From: Chitinophagales bacterium
GTDB taxonomy: Bacteria > Bacteroidota > Bacteroidia > Chitinophagales > Chitinophagaceae
Reading direction: 5' to 3'
DNA length: 35,642 nucleotides
Assembly: GCA_026931905.1 (NCBI GenBank)
Contig: JAIXLB010000097.1
Span: 1 to 35,642 of the forward strand
A model generated the notes under the pieces. It was not told the origin of the DNA and did no database searches. It worked only from the letters and a program-made list of their open reading frames with translations. Every line of letters starts with the position of its first letter. Positions within the stretch are counted from its first letter, which is position 1. This document shows positions 1-8,145 of the stretch, one piece after another. A program made the translations under genes and the position numbers.

Positions 1-361
1 GAAATAGGTTGTTATCAAAATTAGAAAGAACAAAGTTTGAAAGCAAATCACAACTATAGTGTTTGGGCAAAAGATTCCGTAATAGTTGTTATCAAAATTA
101 GAAAGAACAAAGTTTGAAAGCAAATCACAACATATTAGTAAGTTTGAATTGGCAGATATAGTTGTTATCAAAATTAGAAAGAACAAAGTTTGAAAGCAAA
201 TCACAACTATTTAGTGTCATAAACATTTCCGAATTTTGTTGTTATCAAAATTAGAAAGAACAAAGTTTGAAAGCAAATCACAACCAATATGCAGGGATAG
301 CGAAAATAATTGACGTTGTTATCAAAATTAGAAAGAACAAAGTTTGAAAGCAAATCACAAC
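1..361 (-). CRISPR. CRISPR array end, five 47-bp repeats, type II-C-like
   Basis: Five identical 47-bp repeats lie at 8-54, 85-131, 161-207, 238-284 and 315-361. They begin GTTGTTATC and end AATCACAAC on the plus strand. Four unique spacers of 30, 29, 30 and 30 bp separate them (55-84, 132-160, 208-237, 285-314), and seven bases of another spacer touch the window edge, so the array continues to the left. On the minus strand the repeat starts GTTGTGATTTGC; a 46-47 bp length with GTTGTG/CACAAC ends is typical of Bacteroidota type II-C (Cas9) arrays. No cas gene or tracrRNA is visible here. Strand is assigned from the promoter-like motif inside each repeat (TTTG at repeat bases 8-11 and TAATTTTG at 32-39 of the minus strand, 20 bp apart). 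None of the repeats, including the last at 361, shows the decay usual at a trailer end. Confidence 0.95.
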
Positions 362-397
362 CTGAAATCATCTCAATTTAACTAATAAACCAATAAA

Positions 398-1192
398 TTA
401 CATACCTCCCAACCATTCAGGATTAGCGAATTTAAAATCTGTATTTTGTTTGAGCATTTGCGATAGAGGCATTCCGTCAAGATGGAGCAGTATATCTTTT
501 TTGCTTACGTTTTGTACAATGCCTACCTGCCATGGTTTTAAATATTGTACTTTGTTTTTACCAAAAATATTTCCGTAAGCAATACATGTACGCAACCTGC
601 TGTCTATAATGGCAGTTGCTTTTTTATCGGTACTTAATAAATACCTTATGAAATCCATATTTACCGTTTCGTAAGAGTTACCATTTTCTGTAATGGTTAA
701 TTCAGGACCATCAACAAAAACAAAATCATAAGGATAGTCAGGTACTTGGGTAAATGCTGTGCCTTTTATGAAAGAGTACATATAAGTAGTGGCAGGGCTA
801 TGATGTATTTCAGCATATTCTTTTAATTCTTTGGGGAAAATATTTTTGGCTTCATTGTACCAACGTTCTATGCTTTCCATAGATATTACTAACCCTTTAC
901 CCCCCCCCAGCAGGTGATTTTGCTGCAAAGCATGAGCTAAAATCCATGTGCTTTTTCCTGTACCACACTCCAAAATATACTGTGGCTTATGTGTAGTAAT
1001 ATATGAATGCAAGGTAATATAATCATACAGTTCTATACCTGTAGAATTGGATGCTGCATTCACTTTATCTAATAAAGGTTGCAAATTGTTTTCTTTAACA
1101 TACTTGTTGCAAAAGGCATTTGCTTTGTTGAGTTGTTGTTGTCTTCTGTAGCGGGTTAATTTTCCTTTGATTTTTTTTAGTTGATGAAGCAT
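398..1192 (-). CDS. Class I SAM-dependent methyltransferase-fold protein with a G9 tract
   Basis: A 264-residue cytoplasmic protein with a Rossmann-like methyltransferase core. An ILECGTGKSTW motif near residue 75 fits SAM motif I, followed by an acidic strand end (VISMESIE) and DFVFVDGP near residue 158, as in motif IV regions of small-molecule or sugar O-methyltransferases. The substrate cannot be read from sequence. The N terminus is a basic helical stretch without a signal peptide. The gene lies between the last array repeat, which ends 36 bp beyond its stop, and an isolated CRISPR repeat 244 bp upstream of its start. No convincing promoter lies closer than that repeat. The coding strand holds nine consecutive G residues (900-908 on the plus strand, encoding the Gly of LLGGGKGL); with nine the frame is open. 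Family assignment is good, specific function unknown. Confidence 0.75.
   Translation of the reverse strand: MLHQLKKIKGKLTRYRRQQQLNKANAFCNKYVKENNLQPLLDKVNAASNSTGIELYDYITLHSYITTHKPQYILECGTGKSTWILAHALQQNHLLGGGKGLVISMESIERWYNEAKNIFPKELKEYAEIHHSPATTYMYSFIKGTAFTQVPDYPYDFVFVDGPELTITENGNSYETVNMDFIRYLLSTDKKATAIIDSRLRTCIAYGNIFGKNKVQYLKPWQVGIVQNVSKKDILLHLDGMPLSQMLKQNTDFKFANPEWLGGM
900..908 (-). repeat. Homopolymer tract G9 (coding strand) inside the methyltransferase-fold gene
   Basis: Nine C residues on the plus strand, G9 on the coding strand, in a strongly AT-rich region. Loss or gain of one base would shift the frame near residue 97 and truncate the protein. Mononucleotide G tracts of this length inside genes are the usual substrate of slipped-strand phase variation. 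Confidence 0.9.
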
Positions 1193-1305
1193 AATTTGGT
1201 TATTGTTGTAATTAATAAATATAAAGGTTAAAAATAAGAATTTAGCTTGGATATTAAAAATGTATATAATTCATCCGATATTTCAATTATTGTTATTTAC
1301 ATATT

Positions 1306-1435
1306 TCAATCGCAGTACTCAAAATCCATAATATAATTGGCTTTCTCAAATAACGATAAATAAGAATTGGCAACAGGGGGTGCTATATTTGCTATTCGTC
1401 CCAACTGAATACCGCCATTGTTTGTTTTTATTTTA
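1306..1435 (-). pseudogene. C-terminal gene fragment, helix-turn-helix-like, cut off by the isolated CRISPR repeat
   Basis: About 40 codons read in one frame from the edge of the isolated repeat to a TGA stop at 1306-1308. The peptide contains IANIAPPVANSYLSLFEKA, which has the look of a winged-helix segment such as that found in DUF4143/AAA ATPases (a serine/threonine-rich turn, then YLSLLEKA-like helix). The upstream part of the gene is missing: the frame simply runs into the CRISPR repeat. It may be debris from a gene displaced when the repeat arrived. The family suggestion is weak, and chance resemblance is possible. Confidence 0.3.
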
Positions 1436-1482
1436 GTTGTTATCAAAATTAGAAAGAACAAAGTTTGAAAGCAAATCACAAC
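1436..1482 (-). repeat. Isolated perfect CRISPR repeat
   Basis: All 47 bases match the array repeats at 8-361, yet this copy lies 1074 bp beyond the last of them and has no second repeat or spacer beside it. It starts four bases after the stop codon of the DUF3109 gene. Perfect identity argues against a tracrRNA anti-repeat, which is normally imperfect and shorter. It shows either that the block 362-1435 was inserted between two repeats of the array or that a repeat was copied to this place. Confidence 0.95.
1444..1475 (-). promoter_or_regulatory. Promoter-like motif within the isolated repeat
   Basis: Read on the minus strand, TTTG (1475-1472) and TAATTTTG (1451-1444) are separated by exactly 20 bp, matching the Bacteroidota -33/-7 consensus TTTG and TAnnTTTG. 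The predicted start is around 1437-1440. It points towards the methyltransferase-fold gene, giving a leader of about 245 nt. The same motif is present in each array repeat. This is a sequence match only. Confidence 0.5.
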
Positions 1483-1486
1483 CGAA

Positions 1487-2074
1487 TTATTTATTTTGTT
1501 GTAAGTGTACTGCACTCGCTTCTAAGGCTTCATAAAATTCTTCTCCATATTTTCTTATCAATGCTTCTTTTAAAAATATATATACAGGCATTTTTAATTT
1601 TTTGCCCAATGCACATGCTGCTTTACACAAATCTTCTCTGGGTTCGTAATTAATGTATTCTAAATCTTTATCTTCTTTACTTTTTGAAATTTTTATTGGA
1701 AATAAATGGCAGCTTAATGGTTTTTTCCATTTTATTTTTCCATCGTTGTAGGCTTGTTCAAAACCACAATGTATAATTCCTTTTGCATCTTTTTTTGCAT
1801 ATACACAAATGCCTCCATTTATGGTAGGTGTTACCCAGCCAAATGTTCTGTTATACACAAATAATCCTTGCTCTTTAATTTCTTTTATCCCTTCTTTTGT
1901 TAAATACGGCTTTACTATTTCGTACGTTTTTTCTATTTCTTTTTTTTCCCAATTTTCTAATGGAGCTCCAGCATCACCATCTTCGCAACAGCCTCCTTTG
2001 CATTTATCAAGGTCGCACACAAATTGTTCTTCTAAAACCTCATCGCTTATTAGTTTGTTGTCTATTACTATCAT
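1487..2074 (-). CDS. DUF3109 family protein (cysteine-rich, YkgJ-like)
   Basis: A 195-residue soluble protein of the DUF3109 family, common in Bacteroidota and of unknown function. Conserved cysteines occur in CDLDKCKGGCC near residues 20-30, then ICVYA, HCGFE, SCHLFPI and LCKAACALG. This pattern suggests a bound metal or Fe-S cluster, as in the related zinc/iron-chelating YkgJ group. The length is normal for the family. The start lies 11 bp after the stop of the adenine deaminase gene on the same strand, so both are probably co-transcribed, although no functional link is known. The isolated CRISPR repeat begins immediately after its stop codon. Confidence 0.9.
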   Translation of the reverse strand: MIVIDNKLISDEVLEEQFVCDLDKCKGGCCEDGDAGAPLENWEKKEIEKTYEIVKPYLTKEGIKEIKEQGLFVYNRTFGWVTPTINGGICVYAKKDAKGIIHCGFEQAYNDGKIKWKKPLSCHLFPIKISKSKEDKDLEYINYEPREDLCKAACALGKKLKMPVYIFLKEALIRKYGEEFYEALEASAVHLQQNK

Positions 2075-2085
2075 AGCAAATTTTA

Positions 2086-3759
2086 TTAACCTACAAATTC
2101 AAATTTTTCTCCATCAAATAATCCTTTATCGCTCAGTTTTAAATAAGGAATTACCAACAGAGCCATAAAACTCAAAGTCATAAATGGTGCAGCTAATGTG
2201 CTGCCTAAAGTATTTTTAGTCATTACATCTACAGCAGTATAAGCATCAGCTACTTTATAGCCATCTTCATTGCTCATTAATCCTGCAACAGGTAAGGCTA
2301 CGCTCATTTCTTTACCATCGTTGCTTACAGCACTTATGCCTCCTTTGTTTTTAATAACTGCATTAATGGCTTTTGCAAGAGTTTCATCGTTGCAGCCAAC
2401 TGCAACAATGTTATGACTATCGTGTGCAACAGATGAGGCTAATGCCCCTTGCTTTAATCCAAAATTTTTAATAAAACATTTTGCTATGGGTGCATTGGAA
2501 TAACGATTTACTACAACCATTTTTAAAATATCATTCTCTACATCGCTTACCCATTCATTGTTTTGTTGTTTGCCTTGCAATAAAAGTTTGTTGGTAATTA
2601 ATTGCCCTTCTAATGCTTCTATAACATAAATTTTATTTTCTACTGTGGGGTAATTTCCTACTTTTAGTTGTAGTTGTTCTGTAGTTATTGTACTACAATT
2701 AAATTGATTGATGGGTGTTACTGGTACAGATTGTATAAATGTTTTTCCGTTTTCTGCTACCAACTCTCCATTGATATAGGTTTGAAGAATTTTAAATTTT
2801 TGTAAATCTTGGGCTACTACAAAATCTGCATCATCGCCAGGTTGCAATAATCCTACTTTCATTTTGTAATGAATAACAGGGTTTAAACAAGCTGCTTTTA
2901 ATACTTTAAAAATATTAATGCCTTTTGCTACTGCTCTTTCACAAAGCTGATTGATATGACCTATTGCTAAATTATCAGGATGTTTATCATCGCTGCAAAA
3001 CATTATTTTATCTTCATAATCATTTAATAAATCTATTAAGGCTTCGAAATTTTTTGCTGCACTTCCTTCTCTAATTAAAATTTTCATTCCGTATTTTAAT
3101 TTATCCAAGGCTTCTTCTTTTGTAAAACATTCATGGTCTGTAGATATAACTACTGCACCATTTCTTAACCCAGATGCTTCTATGTATTGTTTTGCTTTTT
3201 CTCCTTTTAATCCTGGTGCATGTCCATCAATTGGTTTTCCTGATGCAAGAGCAACTTCTAATTTTTTCATTACCTCTTCGTCTTTAAACAACACCCCTGG
3301 AAAGTTCATCATTTCGCTTAAATACACAATTTCATCTTTCTTTAATAAAGCTTGTACATCGTTGCTGTTTAAGGTGGCTCCTGCAGTTTCAAAAGTTGTG
3401 GCAGGCACACAACTTGGTGCACCAAAATTGAATTTAAAATTTACTTGCTTACCATTTTCAATCATAAATTCTACGCCTTGCATACCACATACATTGGCAA
3501 TTTCATGAGGGTCGCTTATGGTGGCAACTGTTCCATGTACTACTGCAAGTCTTGCAAATTCGCTGGGTACCAACATACTGCTTTCTACATGTACATGACT
3601 ATCTATAAAACCTGGAAGAATATAGTTTTCGGCTTGTAAATTTGGCAAAGGAACAATGGATTGTATTTTACCATTTTCTACTTTTACTTCTCCTGTAAAA
3701 ATTTGCTGATGCACCACATCTACAATATTTCCTTTGATTGAAAAACTATTTTGTTGCAT
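2086..3759 (-). CDS. ade: Adenine deaminase
   Basis: A 557-residue amidohydrolase-superfamily enzyme that converts adenine to hypoxanthine plus ammonia in purine salvage (EC 3.5.4.2). Metal-binding histidines are seen in [11 protein letters not shown] (residues 52-62). [16 protein letters not shown] and [11 protein letters not shown] follow as in the bacterial Ade family, and the C-terminal half holds the adenine-deaminase-specific domain with [13 protein letters not shown]. Length and motif order are normal, and no truncation is seen. A -7-type box lies 37 bp upstream of the start. The next gene on the same strand, DUF3109, follows after 11 bp. The upstream pfkB-type gene is separated by a rho-independent terminator, so ade is probably the first gene of a two-gene unit. 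Confidence 0.95.
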   Translation of the reverse strand: MQQNSFSIKGNIVDVVHQQIFTGEVKVENGKIQSIVPLPNLQAENYILPGFIDSHVHVESSMLVPSEFARLAVVHGTVATISDPHEIANVCGMQGVEFMIENGKQVNFKFNFGAPSCVPATTFETAGATLNSNDVQALLKKDEIVYLSEMMNFPGVLFKDEEVMKKLEVALASGKPIDGHAPGLKGEKAKQYIEASGLRNGAVVISTDHECFTKEEALDKLKYGMKILIREGSAAKNFEALIDLLNDYEDKIMFCSDDKHPDNLAIGHINQLCERAVAKGINIFKVLKAACLNPVIHYKMKVGLLQPGDDADFVVAQDLQKFKILQTYINGELVAENGKTFIQSVPVTPINQFNCSTITTEQLQLKVGNYPTVENKIYVIEALEGQLITNKLLLQGKQQNNEWVSDVENDILKMVVVNRYSNAPIAKCFIKNFGLKQGALASSVAHDSHNIVAVGCNDETLAKAINAVIKNKGGISAVSNDGKEMSVALPVAGLMSNEDGYKVADAYTAVDVMTKNTLGSTLAAPFMTLSFMALLVIPYLKLSDKGLFDGEKFEFVG

Positions 3760-3795
3760 AAAAAATACTTTTAGCTATTCATTAATGTGATATTT

Positions 3796-3803
3796 CAAAG
3801 GTA
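3796..3803 (-). promoter_or_regulatory. Probable -7 box for adenine deaminase
   Basis: TACCTTTG on the minus strand fits TAnnTTTG. Transcription would start about 30 nt before the ade start codon. No TTTG is found at the expected -33 position, so this is a half match, but its place directly downstream of the preceding terminator fits a start site. Confidence 0.45.
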
Positions 3804-3814
3804 TAGTTTCCTCT

Positions 3815-3853
3815 ATAAAAAAAGTTATGCAAAATTACTTCTACATAACTTTC
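3815..3853 (-). terminator. Rho-independent terminator after the PfkB-family kinase gene
   Basis: On the minus strand a perfect 9-bp stem (AAAGTTATG at one side, CATAACTTT at the other, 3844-3852 and 3821-3829) encloses a 14-nt loop and runs directly into a T tract. It lies 24 bp after the kinase stop codon at 3877. Confidence 0.8.
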
Positions 3854-3876
3854 ATTTATTCTTAATAGATGTTTTA

Positions 3877-4797
3877 CTACACTAAATTAATATCAAAATG
3901 TACTAATTGCACAAACTCGTGTAAGCGTTCTGCAATATCTTCTTTAGATAATTCTTTTAATCTTTCTGTGCCAAATTTTTCTACACAATAACTTGCCATT
4001 GCACTACCAACAATAATGGCTGTTTTCATGTTTTCAAAACTTATGTCTTTACTTTTTGCTAAATGACCAATAAAGCCGCCAGCAAAAGTATCACCTGCTC
4101 CTGTAGGGTCAAATACATCATCTAATGGTAAAGCTGGTGCAACAAAAACATTATTTTCATTAAACAATAATGCACCATGTTCACCCTTTTTAATTACCAA
4201 ATATTTTGGACCCATGTTCATTATTTTTTTGGCAGCACGTACTAAAGAATAATCGCCACTTAATTGTCTTGCCTCGCTATCGTTAATAATTAATACATCT
4301 ACTTTTGCTAACACTTTTTTCAAATCGTCCATAGCAATTTCCATCCAAAAATTCATAGTGTCTAATGCAATTAATTTGGGCTTATTTTTTAATTGCTCTA
4401 TAACACTAAGTTGTACAGCAGGAGCTAAATTTCCTAACATTAAAAACTCGCAATCCTGATAACTTTCTGGTACAATTGGTTTAAAATCGCCCAATACATT
4501 TAGCTCTGTAACCAAAGTATCTCTTGTGTTCATATCCATGTGATAACGACCACTCCAGAAAAATGTTTTTTCATCTTTTTTTATTTGCACTCCTTCTAAA
4601 TCTACTTTACGAGCAGTTAAACTATCTAACTCTTCTTGAGGAAAATCGCCTCCTACAACACTTATTTGTTTTACTGGAGTAAAATTGCTGGCACACCAAG
4701 CAATATAAGTGCCTGCACCACCAATTATTTTATCACTTTTACCAAATGGGGTTTCAATAGCATCAAAAGCCATAGAACCTACAACTACTAAAGACAT
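3877..4797 (-). CDS. PfkB family sugar/nucleoside kinase
   Basis: A 306-residue ribokinase-fold kinase. The glycine-rich substrate-side motif GGAGTY is at residues 26-31. The PfkB signature DPTGAGDTFAGGF near residue 240 holds the catalytic Asp and the anion hole. LNVLGDFKP and LIINDSEARQLSGD are typical internal segments. The substrate is not determinable; closely similar Bacteroidota proteins are annotated only as PfkB carbohydrate kinases. Its position before adenine deaminase would suit a purine-related role, but a terminator lies between them, so the link is only inferred. Full length and apparently intact. Confidence 0.85.
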   Translation of the reverse strand: MSLVVVGSMAFDAIETPFGKSDKIIGGAGTYIAWCASNFTPVKQISVVGGDFPQEELDSLTARKVDLEGVQIKKDEKTFFWSGRYHMDMNTRDTLVTELNVLGDFKPIVPESYQDCEFLMLGNLAPAVQLSVIEQLKNKPKLIALDTMNFWMEIAMDDLKKVLAKVDVLIINDSEARQLSGDYSLVRAAKKIMNMGPKYLVIKKGEHGALLFNENNVFVAPALPLDDVFDPTGAGDTFAGGFIGHLAKSKDISFENMKTAIIVGSAMASYCVEKFGTERLKELSKEDIAERLHEFVQLVHFDINLV

Positions 4798-5256
4798 ATA
4801 ATTTGTTTTAAAATTTTATGGCAGCGAAACTAAAGATTTGTATTCAAATTAAAACGAATAAAAAAGAAGAGTTGTTTTTTAGGAATAAATCTATTTAGTA
4901 TCCAAAAAGATGATTTAAAAAATAACACAGCCTAAACTTCTATTTACAGCATTGGAATGCCTTAATATTCCTCTCAATAATTTTATATAATTCAGTTTAT
5001 TGTTCACTCATTTTCAAAAGTTTTGATTTGCTATGTTTTGATTTTGAAAGTATTTATTTTATTGAATTTATTTTTGAAAACGTGTTTCATGAAGAATATA
5101 TTTGAGGATATTTTTGCAAAAAGAAGAATAAATTAGGTAGCACTTCTGTACAAATAATTATGGCATTGCTAACTAAACATATTTACAATTATCTCAACAA
5201 GTTTTTCTTTTACATTTATACATTTTGAAACCATCAATTAGAACTAATTTTACCAC
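4798..5256. other. 459-bp divergent intergenic region
   Basis: This AT-rich gap separates the divergent kinase and polA genes. No open frame with family features is seen. It contains the strong polA promoter described separately (5073-5104). A weaker TAGTTTCG box on the minus strand, about 25 bp before the kinase start, could serve that gene. Confidence 0.6.
5073..5104 (+). promoter_or_regulatory. Consensus Bacteroidota promoter for polA
   Basis: TTTG at 5073-5076 and TATATTTG at 5097-5104 are exactly 20 bp apart, a perfect match to TTTG/TAnnTTTG. The start is predicted near 5110, leaving a leader of about 145 nt before polA. It is the best housekeeping promoter in the window and sets the spacing used to judge the CRISPR-repeat motif. 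Confidence 0.75.
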
Positions 5257-8106
5257 ATGCAAGAAAAGAAGCTATTTTTATTAGATGCTTATGCTTTAAT
5301 TTTTAGAGCTTATTATGCTTTAATAAGAAACCCACGCTATACAAGCAACGGAAAAAATACCAATGCACAATTTGGATTTACCAATACTTTGGTTGAACTC
5401 ATAAATAAACAAAAACCAACACACATAGCTGTTTGCTTTGATGTAGGAGGCTCTGTAGCAAGAGAAACAGATTATGCAGATTATAAAGCCAATCGTCAGG
5501 AAACGCCTGAAGATTTATTGGCTGCTGTACCCGATATAAAAAAAATTATAGAGGGTTTTAATATTCCTGTTATTGGTATTGAAGGCTACGAAGCAGATGA
5601 TGTTATTGGTACTCTGGCTTGGGAAGCTCATGATGCAGGTTACGAAGTTTTTATGGTTACGCCAGATAAAGATTATGGTCAATTGGTAAGAGAGGGAATT
5701 AATATTTACAAGCCCGCTTATCAAGGTAGCGATGTAGAAATTTTGGGGCCTAAAGAAGTGTGTGAAAAATGGGATATTGAAAGAGTAGATCAAGTGGTAG
5801 ATATTTTAGGATTAATGGGCGATGCAGTTGATAATATTCCTGGTATAAAAGGAGTTGGTGAAAAAACAGCTGCCAAACTTTTAAAAGAATACAACACATT
5901 AGAAAATGTTTTAGCCAATGCACATAACATTAAAGGGGCTTTGGGAGAAAAAATAAAAGCAGGTATTGATGATGCTATTTTAAGTAAAAAATTAGCCACC
6001 ATTATTACCAATGTTCCTGTAAAATTTCATGAAGAAGATTTTAAACTAAAAGAACTGAACAAAGAATTACTTGCAGAAGCTTTTAATGAATTAGAGTTTA
6101 GAACTTTGGGCAAACGCATACTGGGCAACGATTTTAATATTACCTCAACTCTGGTTCAAACAGATTTATTTGGGAATCCAGTAGAAATAAAAACAACTGA
6201 AAATAAAAAACAGCAAAAAACTTTTGAAGTAAAAAAAGCTAAAGACGAGGAGATAAAAAACGAAGAGTTGCCACTCATGCCTATAAAAAATATTAACAAT
6301 ATACCACATGAATATTTTTTGATGGATACTAATGAAAAAATTAAAAATCTTGTTGAGAAACTTTTACAACATAATGAAATTAGTTTTGATACGGAAACAA
6401 CAAATATTGATGCCAATAATGCAGAATTGGTAGGACTAAGTTTTGCTGTACAACCACATGAAGCCTATTATGTTCCTTGCTCAAACAATAGTAAAGAAAC
6501 GATAGAATTGCTTCAACTTTTTCAACCCTTATTTACTTCAACTTCTATTACTTGGATAGGGCAAAATATAAAATACGATTTACTTGTTTTAAAATGGTAT
6601 GGCATAGAAATAAAAGGAAACATTTTTGACACCATGTTGGCACATTATGTTATAGAGCCAGAAGGTAAAAGAAATATGGATTTACTAAGCACTCAATATT
6701 TACAATACGAAACCATACATATTGATGAACTGATTGGAAAGAAAGGAAAACAACAAGGCAGTATGCGTGATGTAGTTGTAGAAAAAATAAAAGATTATGC
6801 TGCCGAAGATGCTGATGTAACACTTCAACTAAAACAAACATTTCATTCTTTATTAAAAGAAAAAGTTGTAGAAAAAGTTTTTTATGAAGTAGAAAACCCA
6901 TTGGTTAAAGTACTTACATCTATGGAGTTTGAAGGAGTAAAAATTGATGAAATATTTTTAAATGATTACAGCAAAATTTTAGCAAAAGAAGCAAAAGAGG
7001 TAGAAGAAAAAGTGTATGCACAGGCAAATACTAAATTCAATCTTGCTTCGCCCAAACAGTTAGGAGAAGTTTTGTTCGACATTTTGAAATTAGATACATC
7101 TGCCAAAAAAACAAAAACAGGGCAATACCAAACAGGCGAAGATGTATTGCAAAAATTAGCAACCAAAGGGCACACAATAGCAGAAGATATTTTAACCTTT
7201 AGAGAACTAACCAAATTAAAATCTACTTATGTAGATGCATTTCCAGCATTAATAAATTCAAAAACAGGAAGAGTACACACAACTTATGGACAAGCAGTTG
7301 CTGTAACAGGAAGGTTGGCAAGCAATAATCCTAATTTACAAAACATTCCTATAAGAACTGCAAGAGGAAGAGAAATAAGAAAAGCATTTATACCAAGAGA
7401 TGCAAAAAGAATTTTAGTAAGTGCCGATTACTCACAAATAGAATTAAGAATTGTAGCAGCTATTAGTGGCGATGAAAATATGTGTCAGGCTTTTCGTGAT
7501 GGAAAAGATATTCATACAGCCACTGCAGCTAAAGTGTATAATGTAGATGAAAAAGAGGTAACAAAGGAAATGCGTTACAAAGCAAAGAGTGTAAATTTTG
7601 GCATTATTTATGGTCAGGGTGCATTTGGTTTAGCAGATAATTTAGGCATCAGCAGAACCGAGGCTAAAGAAATAATTGATAATTACAAACGTGAGTTTTC
7701 AGGCATTCAAAAATATATGGATGATACCATAAATTTTGCAAGAGAAAATGGATTTGTTCAAACCATCATTGGTCGTAAGCGTTGGTTAAAAGATATTAAT
7801 TCATCAAACTTTACTGTAAGAGGTTTTGCAGAAAGAAATGCTATTAATAGCCCAATACAAGGTACAGCAGCAGATATGATAAAACTTGCTATGATAAAAA
7901 TTTATGCAGCATTACAAAAAGAAAATTTACAAAGCAAAATGATTTTGCAAGTGCATGATGAATTGGTTTTTGATGCAGTTGAAAGCGAGCTAAATATTTT
8001 ACAACCTTTGATTTTAGATAACATGAAGGCTGCTTTAATGTTACCCAACAATGTTCCTGTAGAAGCAGAAATTGGCATTGGAAAAAACTGGTTAGAAGCA
8101 CATTAA
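5257..8106 (+). CDS. polA: DNA polymerase I
   Basis: A 949-residue three-domain family A polymerase for Okazaki-fragment processing and repair. Residues 1-290 form the 5' nuclease (LLDAYALIFRAY, EADDVIGTLA, GIKGVGEKTA). The 3'-5' exonuclease appears active: DTETT near residue 377, WIGQNIKYD near 433 and YAAEDADV near 515 keep the metal-binding residues. Polymerase motif A (DYSQIELRI, about 724), motif B (RYKAKSVNFGIIYG, about 772) and motif C (VHDEL, about 898) are intact. A Lys-rich linker around residues 305-340 joins the nuclease to the exonuclease. Length is normal for Bacteroidota. A consensus promoter lies upstream; the downstream YeiH-type gene follows after 39 bp and may be read through. 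Confidence 0.98.
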   Translation: MQEKKLFLLDAYALIFRAYYALIRNPRYTSNGKNTNAQFGFTNTLVELINKQKPTHIAVCFDVGGSVARETDYADYKANRQETPEDLLAAVPDIKKIIEGFNIPVIGIEGYEADDVIGTLAWEAHDAGYEVFMVTPDKDYGQLVREGINIYKPAYQGSDVEILGPKEVCEKWDIERVDQVVDILGLMGDAVDNIPGIKGVGEKTAAKLLKEYNTLENVLANAHNIKGALGEKIKAGIDDAILSKKLATIITNVPVKFHEEDFKLKELNKELLAEAFNELEFRTLGKRILGNDFNITSTLVQTDLFGNPVEIKTTENKKQQKTFEVKKAKDEEIKNEELPLMPIKNINNIPHEYFLMDTNEKIKNLVEKLLQHNEISFDTETTNIDANNAELVGLSFAVQPHEAYYVPCSNNSKETIELLQLFQPLFTSTSITWIGQNIKYDLLVLKWYGIEIKGNIFDTMLAHYVIEPEGKRNMDLLSTQYLQYETIHIDELIGKKGKQQGSMRDVVVEKIKDYAAEDADVTLQLKQTFHSLLKEKVVEKVFYEVENPLVKVLTSMEFEGVKIDEIFLNDYSKILAKEAKEVEEKVYAQANTKFNLASPKQLGEVLFDILKLDTSAKKTKTGQYQTGEDVLQKLATKGHTIAEDILTFRELTKLKSTYVDAFPALINSKTGRVHTTYGQAVAVTGRLASNNPNLQNIPIRTARGREIRKAFIPRDAKRILVSADYSQIELRIVAAISGDENMCQAFRDGKDIHTATAAKVYNVDEKEVTKEMRYKAKSVNFGIIYGQGAFGLADNLGISRTEAKEIIDNYKREFSGIQKYMDDTINFARENGFVQTIIGRKRWLKDINSSNFTVRGFAERNAINSPIQGTAADMIKLAMIKIYAALQKENLQSKMILQVHDELVFDAVESELNILQPLILDNMKAALMLPNNVPVEAEIGIGKNWLEAH

Positions 8107-8145
8107 AAAATATTTTAAAATTAAGTAGGGATAGAAAAAAGGTAT

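Noticed and set aside
8..361. Spacers targeting sequences inside this window
   Set aside because: Reading both strands, I found no stretch matching any of the four spacers.
1436..1560. The isolated repeat as a tracrRNA anti-repeat
   Set aside because: It matches the repeat over all 47 bases, whereas anti-repeats are shorter and imperfect, and neither flank shows the stem-loops and T tract of a tracrRNA.
3760..3876. Purine riboswitch before adenine deaminase
   Set aside because: The only strong fold is the terminator of the upstream kinase gene, and the predicted ade leader of about 30 nt is too short for an aptamer.
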